Positions 45,766-56,555 of a stretch of 64,000 bases of DNA are shown here, piece by piece. The DNA is from Aotearoamyces nothofagi (taxonomy: Eukaryota; Ascomycota; Leotiomycetes; Leotiales; Tympanidaceae), in the NCBI GenBank assembly GCA_015345905.1, contig JADDTR010000003.1, forward strand, positions 372,001 through 436,000, read 5' to 3'. The position numbers and the translations under genes were made by a program. Numbering within the stretch: position 1 is the first letter of the stretch; each line of letters begins with the position of its first letter. The notes under the pieces are model-generated. The model saw nothing but the letters and a program-made list of their open reading frames with translations. It was not told the DNA's origin and searched no databases.

Positions 45766-47692
45766 CTTCCTACACAGGCAGTCGAGACCTGCAGGCACGT
45801 GCTCGGGCCCGCGGTGTACTCCGCAATCTCCAGAAAGAGAGCCTGCGAATTGGCCGTCGAGCCGGCCTGTTTGGGCGCGCAACGCCACACTTGGCCAGTG
45901 CATCTGCGCCCCATGAGATCAACCCCACAAAGCAAAGATCAGCAGCCTGGAGCGATCGCACCGAGACGGTGGCGTAGCCACCCAAGATGCGCTGCGCTAT
46001 TCGTGTCGCGTACGTACTGTACTGTATTCCCGCTAGAGTTCGCATTCTCGCATTCTCGCACTCTCGCCCTCTACAGTACAGCACGGTTCCTTGCCCACGC
46101 CTTAATCCGTCCCTATCGCTGACAATCCCGGCTCGCTCGCTTCTTTCGCAACGGAGCAGCCGTCTACCCGTCCATGCCGTCCCAACTCCCAAACTCGTTT
46201 ATCCCCGAGGTGATCGGCACTTAAGCCCCAGGGACTTCAAATTGCCACTCGCTACTCTCTAGGCGCTGCGTTGCGTGCATGTTGGCTGGCCCGTGTCGGC
46301 GTGCTGAAAGGGATAGCTTCCCACCGAGAGACCTATTGCACCTTGAACGACTAGGAGGAATCTTAGACGGGGAGTTGCGAGCTGACCGCGAAGCAGCTGT
46401 AGGAGTATCCAGGAAGACTGTGCATTTCCTCTTCATAGCCATGCTTTACGATCAGCAGACTTCCGGGTTCGGAAACATGCTATCCGGCCTTATTGCTGTC
46501 TTGATCTCCTGGCTCAAGTGGCCCAGAAAGGTAATTGATAGGCCTGAAGATAGCGAGAAGTTCCTATTATCCTCTTTATGCAAGACTAAATATTTTACAG
46601 AGAGGCTAAAACCTATTTGCTCCTCGTACACCGCGAGTGTTGGCGGCGGTGTATGGTGCAAGAAATACGGCGTGATACCATCAAGCAATGAGCGGCATGA
46701 GGCTGTCATGTTGTCAACTTATGTCTCGTGACTCTCGACTTGGATCAGATGTTGTGGAAAGGAAAGGATTTCCATGACGATTACTATATGCCGACTTAGC
46801 GAATATTAAATCCCACCTCCTGAATAATCCTATCAGTTATCGGAAAGGTCATGCAGTCTCCATCAGGTCATTTCTGACTAGGCAGGCTCTGCCTAAGTCT
46901 ACCTATCAATCGAGAGTTTCACATGATACCATGCTATAGGATTCCGAGCCATCTTCAGCTGGGCAAGGATCTAAAAAGAGTTTTGTATCGCCATCAAATT
47001 TCAGAGCCATATCTTCATCTTGAGACCCGTGAAAGTAGGGCTAGAATCAATCACGAGCCTTAGTATTCTTGTCGAGTCAGATGCAAAAGAACTGACTTGT
47101 GATCTCCTCTGCATAGTTTGGCATAAGAAACGGATCCGTACAGTCCAGGCATGGACCTTTGCGACGTTATACTTCGAAAAATCATGCCGTGGATACTATA
47201 TATCACTGATCTATGTTGTTATGCATTGTGCTGATTATGCGTCTTTTGACCTTTTCTAACCTAAACTCCGGATCCACAGCGTGGCATATCACAACGTCAA
47301 GACAGGCAATAAGGTACAGAGAAAAAAAGGCTTACAGAATTTATTTTAAGGCGTCGGAAAAGCAGGTCTAGACTCTTTCCACGGATATAATAATTCATCA
47401 TGTGATAAACAATACGCCGACGATCTTTAGGTAAGTATTTTAGCACTGAGCGTGCCAAAGTTCTGACGTTCATAATGAATCATACCAATAAGCATTACAA
47501 CAATCCCAAATCCGAGAAGCGCTCACGTGCATATATCGGGCTTCTATTTGTGATGACGTGCGATCCCCCCACCTATATTTGGCACGACATGAGCGAAGTG
47601 ATGCTGATACAGAAACAATAAATATCAAACATATACAAAAGCTTACTCACATCAAACATATTACACATCTTTCATAAGTCCGTATCACGACC

Positions 47693-48724
47693 ATGTCAGG
47701 ACCTAACTCCTTCACGCTAGCTACGCCGGCCTCCAGGGGTTTCCATAACGCCGCAGCGTACGACCAGCACCGGCCGTCGTACCCCGCCGAGGCCGTGGAC
47801 AAGCTGCTTGCGCACCTGCATATCGCTAACCAGCTGGGCGCGCGTGTCGTGGAAGCTGGCGCTGGGACGGGGAAGTTTACGGAGCTGTTGGCGGGGAGAG
47901 ACGAGGGCTTCGAGATTGTGACTGTGGAGCCGCATCGCGAGATGAGAGAGGCGCTGGTGGCGAAGGGGCTGAGGGGGGTGAGGATCCTGGATGGCGATGC
48001 GAGTCATATTCCGGTTGAGGATGGGTGGGGAGATGCGTTTGTTGCTGCACAAGTAGGCATACCATTGTCCAACATGACGAGGTGATCACGTGCTGATATT
48101 TACTCCGTAGGCATTCCACTGGTATGTATAGAACTGTGCAAGATGAGAGAGCCATTTAGTGATTATGAGAAGGTTTGCAACTGAAGAGTCGCTGCGCGAG
48201 ATCCATCGTGTTTTACGCCCGGGATCGACGTTCGGAGTGATATGGAATATCGAGGATTGTAAGCCGATTCACCCAATCAATTGTGGCTGCTGGGTTTTAA
48301 TGGCGAACTAGATAATGCACCACAGAATTGGCCTGCGTCGTCCAAATGGGAGCAGAGCTTGAAGGATATCTTTACAGCCCTGGATGACGGCCATCCTCGC
48401 TTTCGCGATCAGAAGTGGAGGGAGGTGTTTGATAATCAGCTTGATTCTGGACCCCTGGAGACCCTTCGTGACACCTTCACCCAGCATTTCCCTCAATTTT
48501 CACTCCCTCTCGGAGAAGACTCCGTTAAATGGGCAGTGTGGTTGACTCCGGAGGCCGTGTGGAACAGATATCTTACGCTAAGCCAGATTGCGAATCTGTC
48601 ACCTGTGGAGAAGGAAAAGGTGAAGAACAAGGTCCTCGATGCAGTCGACGATGCGGAGAAAAACAGCAAAGGGGAGGTAGAACTACATGGCCTTACCTAT
48701 TTTGCGTGGACATCTAGAGTTTAG
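47693..48724 (+). CDS. SAM-dependent class I methyltransferase (type-11 like)
   Basis: Four exons, 47693-48052, 48111-48121, 48173-48258 and 48312-48724, encode 289 aa. Motif I is VVEAGAGTGKFT (52-63), the acidic residue ending strand 2 is E79 (VTVEPH), and motif III-like GDASHIPVEDG is at 101-111. Exon 2 is only 11 nt; it supplies the codons for AFHW, which with the next exon restores AFHWFATEESLREIHRVLRPG. The third join gives NIEDY-NAPQNWPASSKW. These motifs recur in fungal small-molecule methyltransferases related to UbiE/Tam-type enzymes. The substrate cannot be told. Introns are 51-58 bp. The gene converges with lsm6, leaving 222 bp between stop codons. Confidence 0.88.
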
Positions 48725-48946
48725 TTGATGAGAGAGGATTGAGATTCATAATCATCGGGAATTACCGTAGACATATAATCATAAATGTGTATCCAAGAGA
48801 GTGTTGATAATGCAAAAATCGTGATAGTTTTCTTCTGGTACTGTTGTGCCAAATTTGGCAGTATTCCCATCCGATCTGATATCCCTCTCGACGCCTGAAA
48901 CACCCCGCAATGCCATGTCTATGTTTCCCTGATATCATGTCATTCC

Positions 48947-49313
48947 TCACGCGTCTGCCGAAATGTACATCACTAGGGGCAACAGATTAGTACGAGTACG
49001 TGCAACCTCATGTTCTCGTGTGTAGACGCACCGTTGTTCCCTCGCACAAATGCATCTCCGTAGCTCCTCTTCTTGACCCCGTTGACGTGCTCCTCGCACT
49101 TTTCCAGCGCAATATTCATATATCCATCAACTGACTGAAGCTCTCCTATAGACATCAATGTTAGCTGCCATCCATAGGGGTTCCTGTTGATCAGATCTCA
49201 CCCTTGTAGACGACGCCAGAATTGAGTTTGACAGTGACTGGATTGCCAATGATCTCACTGAGGAAACCCGAGGGATCCTTGCCCTCTCCTTGTGTTGCAA
49301 GTCCGTTCTCCAT
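48947..49313 (-). CDS. lsm6: U6 snRNA-associated Sm-like protein LSm6
   Basis: Three exons on the minus strand (49313-49202, 49145-49032, 48972-48947) encode 83 aa. Sm motif 1 is [35 protein letters not shown] and Sm motif 2 is GDAFVRGNNVMYIS; each join falls inside these motifs and keeps them intact. LSm6 is a ring subunit of both LSm1-7 (cytoplasmic mRNA decay) and LSm2-8 (U6 snRNA, splicing). The protein ends ISADA, shorter than the basic tail of animal LSm6. It is transcribed divergently from the Rad60-like gene across 244 bp. Confidence 0.93.
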
Positions 49314-49557
49314 CTTTAATATGAGCTTCTGGTTATGACGAGAGGCAGGTGGTCGAGTGTCGTGGGATTATTGAGGTTGGCGCAAGATGTTCCTTGCAGA
49401 CGTGAGCTTCGCATTGAGGAACATTCGAAGCTAGCGCCGGCAATCTCGAAGCTAAGGCCGATCACCCCGTTAATGATTTACGATCGCGTACCACAGCTTT
49501 TTGGCATTTGAATATTAATATCCGCACCTCTGACGCAGGCTAAGTCTCCCTGCTACG

Positions 49558-51047
49558 ATGGCCTCAGATACCGAAGAGAGCAGCTCTGTGCCAGCACCAC
49601 CAAAACGTTCGCTATTTAAAAAGTCGGCCTATGCAAAACCCGTAGAAGAGGCCGAGGCCATCGAGTTCTTTAGTCGGTCCAAGGAGCTCTGGCCAGAGAG
49701 GATCGCAGAAGAAAAGAAAAGACGGCTGGAGAAACTTGAGCGAAAGCGCTCCAAGGATAGTATTGAGCGAGCAGATCATACAAGACAGGAGGAAAAGAGG
49801 AGGAGGATCTCTACAGAAGCAGAGGAAAACGAGGCTGTGGCAAGCTCGAGTGATGATGATCTCACAAAGAGACTCCTTCAAGGGGCGCAGAGGTGTGTAC
49901 ATATTACTAGTAACGGTAGTCTTTCTCTAACTCTTGGCCTTTATGTAGAGACTCGAATGAAGCAACATCAGCAAGTAGACGATCACGATCTACGTCAACT
50001 AAGGCCAAATCAGATGCTTCTCTATCACCAGATTCAAAACACCATAAGCCAGATAAATGGCCATCAAGAACACGCGCCAAGAGTCACAAGGCAATACAGC
50101 AAGTTGTGATCTCCCTCAGTGATAGCGAAGATGAAACCAAGTCCGCTCAAACAGACTCAGATGACGGGGATGTCAAGACGAAGCCGATTGTGACACCTGT
50201 TGATGACGATCTTCAACTTTCCGAGGAAGAAATGTTCCCTGAACTAGTGGCAAGGGCTAGGGAAAGTGCAAAGCAACGTTTGCTTGAACATATTAACCTA
50301 GCAAAGTCGAGAGGCACCCCAGAAGCGTCTAATGATGATGGAACTACCAACTCCGAATCTGCTGATGTACTTCGCTCTACCGTTAAGCCGGCTCCTGACC
50401 CAATTGTCCAGATCTTGATTGATTCACGTATTGATGGTACAAAGCCACTTCTTGTCAGGAGGAAACTTTCTCAAAGAATAAAAGATGCACGGCTTGCGTG
50501 GTGTGAAAAGCAGGCCATTGATGGCCAGCCTATGGAGGAATCTGCTAAGGCTCTAATATTTTTGACATGGCGGGGGAAACGACTCTTCGATGTCACAACA
50601 TGTAAAGCAATGGGACTGAAGACCACGCCAACCGGACAATTGCGCCTGGATGGGGAAGGTTTCGACCACGATGGACGGTTACATCTGGAGGCATGGACAG
50701 AAGAAGCATTCCAAGAAATGGAGCAACTTAAAGCAATTGAGAGGAAACGTCAACAGCGAGATCCTTTGGAAGAGGATGAGCCATCCCCAGCAACGCACAA
50801 AGCGGACGAAGGCCCTAAGCTGAAGATCATGTTGAAAGGCAAAGACCTAGAACCCTACGGGCTAGTAGTCAAGCCGACGACGGCTATCGCAAGAATAATA
50901 CACGCCTACAGGAACGAAAGGGGTATTCCGGCGGACAAGGAGATATCATTGTACTTTGATGGGGATAAGCTCGACCCCGAAAGCCTGGCAGGCGATGCCG
51001 ATTTGGATCCTGATGAGTCGACATCGATTGATGTGCATGTACACTAA
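49558..51047 (+). CDS. Rad60/Esc2-like protein with tandem SUMO-like domains
   Basis: Two exons, 49558-49892 and 49949-51047, encode 477 aa. The N-terminal half is charged and disordered, with acidic SDSED-type patches (VVISLSDSEDE) that resemble SUMO-interaction motifs. A first SUMO-like domain begins near VQILIDSRIDGTKPLLVRRK. The C-terminal domain, starting LKIMLKGKDLEPYGLVVKP, is a SUMO-like fold ending SIDVHVH. It lacks the di-glycine of conjugatable SUMO, as expected for Rad60/Esc2/NIP45. Family members act with Smc5-Smc6 and the SUMO machinery in replication-fork repair and genome stability. The 56-bp intron has GTGTGT and TAG ends and joins AG-A for Arg in phase 2. Confidence 0.85.
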
Positions 51048-51812
51048 AAGAGGTCGCTTGGGAAGCTTACCACTGTTGGTGTTATGGAGCGATATCGGCG
51101 TTTGGACTTTTGATACCCCGGAGTCTGTTTGCCAGTAGGATCATATGTTATACGACGGGGGCAACTGGATTCGAGTTGGCTTGTTCTGTGTCTTGTAATC
51201 AATAGTAGCAGCGGATCAGCAGGATAAACGCACTCTACAATAACAATCCTCTTCCGCACGCTATTGACCTACCTGTAATAAATGGGGAATATAACCTAAT
51301 TATCGTATAGTATTGGGAATATCTCACTAATCAACTTGGTGATCCAAATATTATAGATTTACGGAATTATTCATTTTGGGAGATATGAGTTAAGTATTAC
51401 GTTCTAATTAGGAACTAACGTACTTGGGGCCATCACGTGATATGATCCAATCACCAAACTCCGAATCTAGTCTTTCATGACTAGGATACTTGACATGGTC
51501 TGGCTTATAAACCTGCATTTTAACTGAAGTGTCCAAAAAAATCGTGCACGATGTATAACAATATTGTGTCTCAGATTACTCAACACCTGAATTCGGTGTT
51601 AGCGGCGGCTTACAAACGCCCATGAAGTTACGCCAGCGACTGACTGCTTACCAACCACAGTGGTCGATATTTATTTAAGTAAAACCATATAGCTACTCTA
51701 CAAATTCCTATACAACACTTCTGGCTTCTAAATATTTACAACTCTCTCTGAGGTCACATCGTCTGCACAAAACAGCTTCGGGCTTTTTTTTTTTTTTGAA
51801 ATTCATATCATC
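51048..51812. other. Intergenic, AT-rich promoter region
   Basis: No gene recognised. It carries a CACGTG site near 51435 and a T run (about 51786-51798) directly before the NmrA-like start codon. Confidence 0.5.
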
Positions 51813-52745
51813 ATGCTTGCTTTGACAGGATGCACGGGAAAGCTTGGAGGAGCAGTGCTCCGGGCGATCCTCGAGCACAACCTTATTCCCGCGAGTGAAC
51901 TAGTTATTTGCACGTCTTCAAGCCCGCAGGATGCGCGGTGGGAGGATCTCAAGGCGAAAGGAGCACAGATCCGAGCATGCAATTTCGACGACCCGGCTTC
52001 CATGGTGGCCGCCTTCTCCGGCTGCTCTAAGGTTTTCATAGTCTCGTCTCCAAGGATCCCCATGGATCACAACAATGCTCCGAGTGGCCAGGGCCGAGAG
52101 AAGCATCACCTCGCCGCCATCAACGCCGCTCGGGAGGCAGGTGTCGGGCACATCTACTACAGCTCTCTGGCCTTCGGCGACAATTCGAAAGCGGGCGTCA
52201 TGCGAGCCCACCACCGCACCGAGGCTTTCCTTCACGGGCTGACCGATACCAAGTTCACCGTCATCAGAGAAGGGCTGTACAACGAGTCCTGGCCGCTGTA
52301 TTTTGGCCATTATGACCTCCAAAACGACCCTCGCGACGAGATCGTCGTGGCCGGCGACGGCCCCATAAGCTGGACTTCGATTGCAGACGTGGGGTACGGG
52401 ACTGCCTTGGTGCTTGCTGATCCATCGGCAAAGTATGTCGGGAAGACGTTCTACCTCTCTTCGCCCTTGCCACCACTGACTTTGAAGGACATTGCAAAGA
52501 TCGTGTCTGATATCAAAGGGACAGAGGTTAGCTTGAAAATCGTGACTCGCGAAGAGTACGTTCGGTACTATGTAGAGAAAGGAAGAGACAAGGCAGACTT
52601 GGAATGGTGGGTTAGCACTTATGATGATCTGGAAAACGGCGAGTGCTTGATTAAGGATAGGACTCTGGGTGATCTATTCTCGAGCAGAGGCGCGACTCCT
52701 GTTCCTGAGGAGGAGAGCATCAGAAAAAGCTTAGGCGCTTCTTGA
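51813..52745 (+). CDS. NmrA-like NAD(P)-binding reductase (QorB-type SDR)
   Basis: Single exon of 310 aa. The N-terminus MLALTGCTGKLGGAVL carries the TGxxGxxG dinucleotide-binding motif of atypical short-chain dehydrogenases. KVFIVSSPRI (core strand), HIYYSSLAFG and FTVIREGLYNESW are typical NmrA/QorB positions. The classical YxxxK catalytic pair is not obvious, as usual for the NmrA group. Members are either redox sensors that bind NAD(P) or NAD(P)H-dependent quinone/small-molecule reductases; the sequence does not decide between them. The ATG follows a poly-T leader. A Dal5-type transporter lies tail-to-tail 300 bp downstream, but no pathway link is shown. Confidence 0.85.
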   Translation: MLALTGCTGKLGGAVLRAILEHNLIPASELVICTSSSPQDARWEDLKAKGAQIRACNFDDPASMVAAFSGCSKVFIVSSPRIPMDHNNAPSGQGREKHHLAAINAAREAGVGHIYYSSLAFGDNSKAGVMRAHHRTEAFLHGLTDTKFTVIREGLYNESWPLYFGHYDLQNDPRDEIVVAGDGPISWTSIADVGYGTALVLADPSAKYVGKTFYLSSPLPPLTLKDIAKIVSDIKGTEVSLKIVTREEYVRYYVEKGRDKADLEWWVSTYDDLENGECLIKDRTLGDLFSSRGATPVPEEESIRKSLGAS

Positions 52746-53049
52746 GAAAGCCTATGGGGGATCTAGACATCACTGTACTCTTTGATATGATCTGATTGCA
52801 ATATGCAACAGTAGAAACAAGACCATGAGCTAAGAGACATTTAAACACCCTACCTCCATTTGAATTCTGGCATGTTCCTGATAAGTGAAAAGGAGTTTTT
52901 GTTGAGTTTTAATCAATCATAAAACCCGCCGGGATTCGTGTGACAGTGGAGGTCTCTCCGCGCCTCACTTCAACGACCTTCTCTTCATTATTTATAAAGT
53001 ATTATACCCAAGACAGTCGTTGTGTGATGATGCTTTCTCATCAGCTCTT

Positions 53050-55071
53050 CTACAAAATATACCTGAAGCCTCTGTTGTCCAGTTCCGTCACATCGTGCAT
53101 TCCGCTCTCAATCGCATTCTTCTCGTCCTCCTCGCTGAGCTCTCCTCTAGCCGCCTGCTCTGCGTCTCTCTGCTTGTTGCTGCTCCACATGAAGATGTAT
53201 AAGACGACCACCATGGCGAGCTTAACCGAGTACCCAACCAGCATCGCAATATAAGCAGAGTGATAGCCGGGCTTTTCAGAGGCAATGAAGGTTTGAGGGC
53301 CGATGATGTTGCCTACACAATAGCCTGTGAAGAGAACAGCAGCAGTGATCTGCTTCTTTGTGTAGCCGGCAATATTGGAGGATACCATCGTGAGGGAAAT
53401 ACTGAATCCGAGGCCTTGGAAGTAGCATAACCACAAAGCCACAAGCCTTCCCCACTATAGCGATGTGTCAGTGAAAGAAGACGAATTATCAACATCATAA
53501 CGAACCTTGTTCTTAGAGGGGAGTCCAACAAGTAGCGCTGCACCAAGAATGCAGATGCTATTGGCAACTATCATCGTGATGCATCTGGAATTGCGGGGGA
53601 AGTGAGTGCATACAAATCCTCCAGTAATAAGTGCAGCAAACTGGACAAATCCGCCAGGAATCTGGAGATATTGTGACCCCAACGTATCTGGAGAATTCCG
53701 TCAGTCCTGTAAAACATTACTTAGCTTGTAACACTTGGCTCAACTTACTAAATCCAAAACTTGACACAATGATCGAGGCAAAACTTGTCAATGCCGAATT
53801 AGGGACCTACGTACCGTTAGGTACTATCATCGAATATTACGGATGCCACTTACTTGAGCTGCGGTTGCCATAATAAACAGAATCCACGTCTTCGGGTCGC
53901 GTGCAGCTTGCCATGCTTGCTCCTTCTTGAAATATTGATTCTTGATACCCTGCCTATTTCCGGCAACTCTATCCACGGCAACGGCCCTCTCGGTTGGATT
54001 GAGGAATTTTGCAGTGCTTGGTAGATCAGGGAGTACTATGAGAGAGACGATACCCCATGCAATAGAGCAGGCGCCAAAAATGATCTGAGCTATCAGTAAG
54101 TTTGAAGGAGATGATGAGATGTTATAATGAGAGAGCAGAAGTTACGTACGAAAACGTACATCCACCGCTCCAACGCGCCTGTCGTAATATGTCCAACTGC
54201 ATATCCGATAAGCCCACCAAACATTGTGGCAATGCCATTCGTGCAGTAGTATATTTCGAGTCGTAGTGGTTGCTCCGCACTCGTGTCTACAAAATCTAAG
54301 CAGATATTCCCCAAAAGCACAGCGAAAATGAGTGACAAAACATGTCTAGAGGTCTATAGTGCCATTCCTCTCAAAAAGAACATCATGCCTCATATTTCAT
54401 CAAACATTTGCGCTTTGAGAGCTACGTACACCACATAGACATTATGAGAACGAACCCCGGATTGACAGTCGCCTCGACCGCCCCAAGAAGAAAACGGTTG
54501 CTTGCAATACCAGCAAAGTTCGTGCAGGCAGGAGTCGTAATAAGGATTACGCCCTATGTGTTCTTCAATAACCAAGTTCAAAGCAAGGATTGTAGTGACA
54601 TACCCAAGCAATCGTTGTGTAGCTCAAGACCTTGCCAACGGGGAGGCGTTGAAGAAGATAGCCAGAGGGAAATTGCGAAAAAAGATAGCCAAAGTAGAAG
54701 ATAGAACCTAGATTATTAGCGATGTTTCTATAACATCAAAGAAGCTACTGACTCAGCCAGCTATAATCCTGCCCATGGAGGTTCGTTCCATCCTGAAGAC
54801 CGTATACGCTGGCGAAATTGATAGCATTCTTGTCGAGATACTGGAGCATATATGTGACAAACAAGATGGGGACAATTCGCAGATCAATCTTTTTCAAGAC
54901 CTTTTTTGCTTCGGCCGGATCAATGTGCATGCCACGGTTCTGCTCATAAACCTCATAGCTTTCGTCCAGATTCTTTCGTGACCCGACTGGAGAAGTATCA
55001 TCATCTGTGGTATTTCCACGTACCCCAGCAAGTACGGCCTTCTCGGGCTCTGAATCTGCCGTTCTTTGCAT
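53050..55071 (-). CDS. MFS transporter of the allantoate permease (Dal5/ACS) family
   Basis: Eight exons on the minus strand (55071-54753, 54707-54604, 54553-54430, 54286-54150, 54084-53854, 53806-53749, 53687-53506, 53454-53050) encode 519 aa with about twelve predicted helices. Family marks are YLDKNAINFASVYGLQ in helix 1, SSIFYFGYLFSQFPSGYLLQ, PACTNFAGIASNRFLLGAVEA, the cytosolic linker with EQPLRLEIYYCTNGIA, and PNSALTSFASIIVSSFGF. All seven joins keep frame and restore these motifs. Seven introns of 45-143 bp make this the most finely split gene in the window. The ACS family imports organic anions such as allantoate, ureidosuccinate, nicotinate or related small acids. The substrate is not predictable. 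Its promoter region carries the foldback element at 55287-55459. Confidence 0.87.
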
Positions 55072-55286
55072 GGTATAATGGATCCTGCTGCAGATAGTAC
55101 TGCAGAATGAAGACAACGAAGAGGTCCAATATGCAGACTTCTGGGCATCTTAAATGAACACGGCAGAAGAAGCGACCCCGGCTTGGAAGATGCCCCCTCT
55201 TAAGCATGGTTGATAGATAGCCCACATCTGGTGCCAAACTGATGCAGCATCAGAGGTCAACCATGTTGCTAATCTATATTATATCT

Positions 55287-55459
55287 ACTATCCCCCCCCC
55301 TGAATAATCTTGTGAGCCAGGGTGGTTTTCAAGGTCATCGGCGAGAGTATCAACTGGGGATATTAACCAATTGCCTTATGAGATCAAGGGTACTCGCCAA
55401 TTAACCGTTGGCGATCTGAAAAATATGGATTCACAAGATTATTCAGGGGGGGGGATAGT
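55287..55459. mobile_element. Foldback (MITE-like) element, copy A
   Basis: A perfect 29-bp terminal inverted repeat spans 55287-55315 and 55431-55459; each arm reads inward ACTAT, nine C, then TGAATAATCTTGTGA. The interior of about 115 bp is itself partly inverted (GGCGAGAGTATC against GGGTACTCGCC). ATATTATA occurs just outside both ends (separated by three bases on the left), a possible 8-bp target duplication in AT-rich DNA. No coding capacity, so it would depend on a transposase elsewhere. It sits about 215 bp upstream of the MFS transporter start. Confidence 0.75.
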
Positions 55460-56227
55460 ATATTATACTGTCGCGATTGCGGATCACCTAAGAGTTGAAT
55501 TGCTTAGAGATAGGAACTACCTGAGACCTTGGAGAGAGGCGAGCCTCGAGTTTACTCGTCCTATCATAAGCAAGAAAGGACTTAAGTCAGTCGTTTCATG
55601 CAGCTCGGCTTTGATACTCGATTTTGCTTTCGCAATTTGACGGCATGTCGACGTGGAGACAGGGAGTACGTAGGTGTAGGAGGCTAAGATCACTGCCGAA
55701 TTGGTACGATTTCGCCATTGAGGACAATATGATGTTATCGACGCCGCGCGGGACGCGGCAGTGTGGAGAAAACAGCACCTCTGCACAGCTAGTGAGCACC
55801 TTGGAGCCCCGCCAATACGAGGAACGGATACAACTTAAGGTCAGGTAAATTCTTGCGATACCCTACTCTACTCCATATATGGATGGTTGTCCATGGTATC
55901 ACGTGATACATGCGAGTCGTCAAATGTTCCCCTCTACGGACCAGTCTTGTCCACTTTAGGTATGTGGAAATAATAGCGAAGATGCCTATTTAAGAACCGC
56001 AACTCCTGGGCGGCAGAGTAGGTTTCCGACCCTACATTTCATCAATACGCCCCTCGGTGCTATGTACGATATGAACTCGGGAAGGTATAAGTCTCCAGCC
56101 GAGGAAAGCATATAGATTCTGGATTTCTTTAATTCATGGACAATATCATACAACTTCTACTTAGTTTCTGTTGCTTCTGCTTGTGAGGGATTTCTCCTTT
56201 TGTTCATACGGTAGCAATTACCCAGCT
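55460..56227. other. Intergenic
   Basis: No gene recognised. The open frame through the foldback element and beyond (about 55.37-55.64 kb) has no family resemblance. Confidence 0.45.
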
Positions 56228-56555
56228 ATGGGCGAAGAAATCACCGAGGCCATGAGAGTCTTTCCCCAAGTTCGGGAGAAGAGGATCCGGAGCCGCCCTC
56301 TGTCAATCATCGACGCTACGGTGGCCAATTTCTCTCCAGCCTCAGCAGTATGGTACTTTGAGGTACGTAGACGCGGTAGTGGACCCATTGGATGGCATTG
56401 TTGTCGTGATGGAAGCTGCTAGGACTGAGACTCGGAAGAAACATTGGGCGGACGATGGAGTAGATGTTGCTGTGCATCTGGAAACTAAGGCATTGGAGCG
56501 GTTGAGGAATGACCCGCTGCTGAGGAGGCATGACGTTAGAGCCGGTGCTGTATGA
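56228..56555 (+). pseudogene. Possible remnant of an HxxxD-type acyltransferase N-terminus
   Basis: The ATG at 56228 opens MGEEITEAMRVFPQVREKR, then RPLSIIDATVANFSPASAVW. The latter closely resembles the N-terminal LSxxDATVxxFSPTxAxW signature of fungal BAHD/trichothecene-acetyltransferase-like proteins (normally 450-500 aa). After WYFE, at a GTACGT that could be a splice donor, this frame ends within about 60 bases. A different frame then runs open to a TGA at 56553-56555 (VDPLDGIVVVMEAARTETRK...). I cannot find an intron that joins them, and the HxxxD and DFGWG motifs of a full enzyme are absent. Most likely a truncated and decayed gene copy. The family call rests on one motif, so it is tentative. 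Confidence 0.35.

Larger units (their letters stand above)
41066..47692. other. Large gene-free island with minisatellites
   Basis: About 6.6 kb without a gene I can support. Frames near 43.2-43.8, 44.8-45.3 and 46.3-46.7 kb are open for 100-200 codons but match no family and lack convincing splice context. The left 0.8 kb probably includes the promoter and leader of the YTH gene. The middle (42.1-46.2 kb) is GC-rich with short tandem repeats and GTAC words; the right part (46.7-47.6 kb) is AT-richer and plain. A CACGTG at about 47525 and a nearby ATATAT lie upstream of the methyltransferase start. Confidence 0.55.

Noticed and set aside
46815-46840. Single match to the foldback terminus (CCTCCTGAATAATCCTATCAG)
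   Set aside because: Only one arm is present and I found no inverted partner within 300 bp; may be chance or a heavily decayed end.
55371-55640. Open frame overlapping the foldback element
   Set aside because: It reads through the inverted repeat and its G run; no similarity to any family and no transcript logic.
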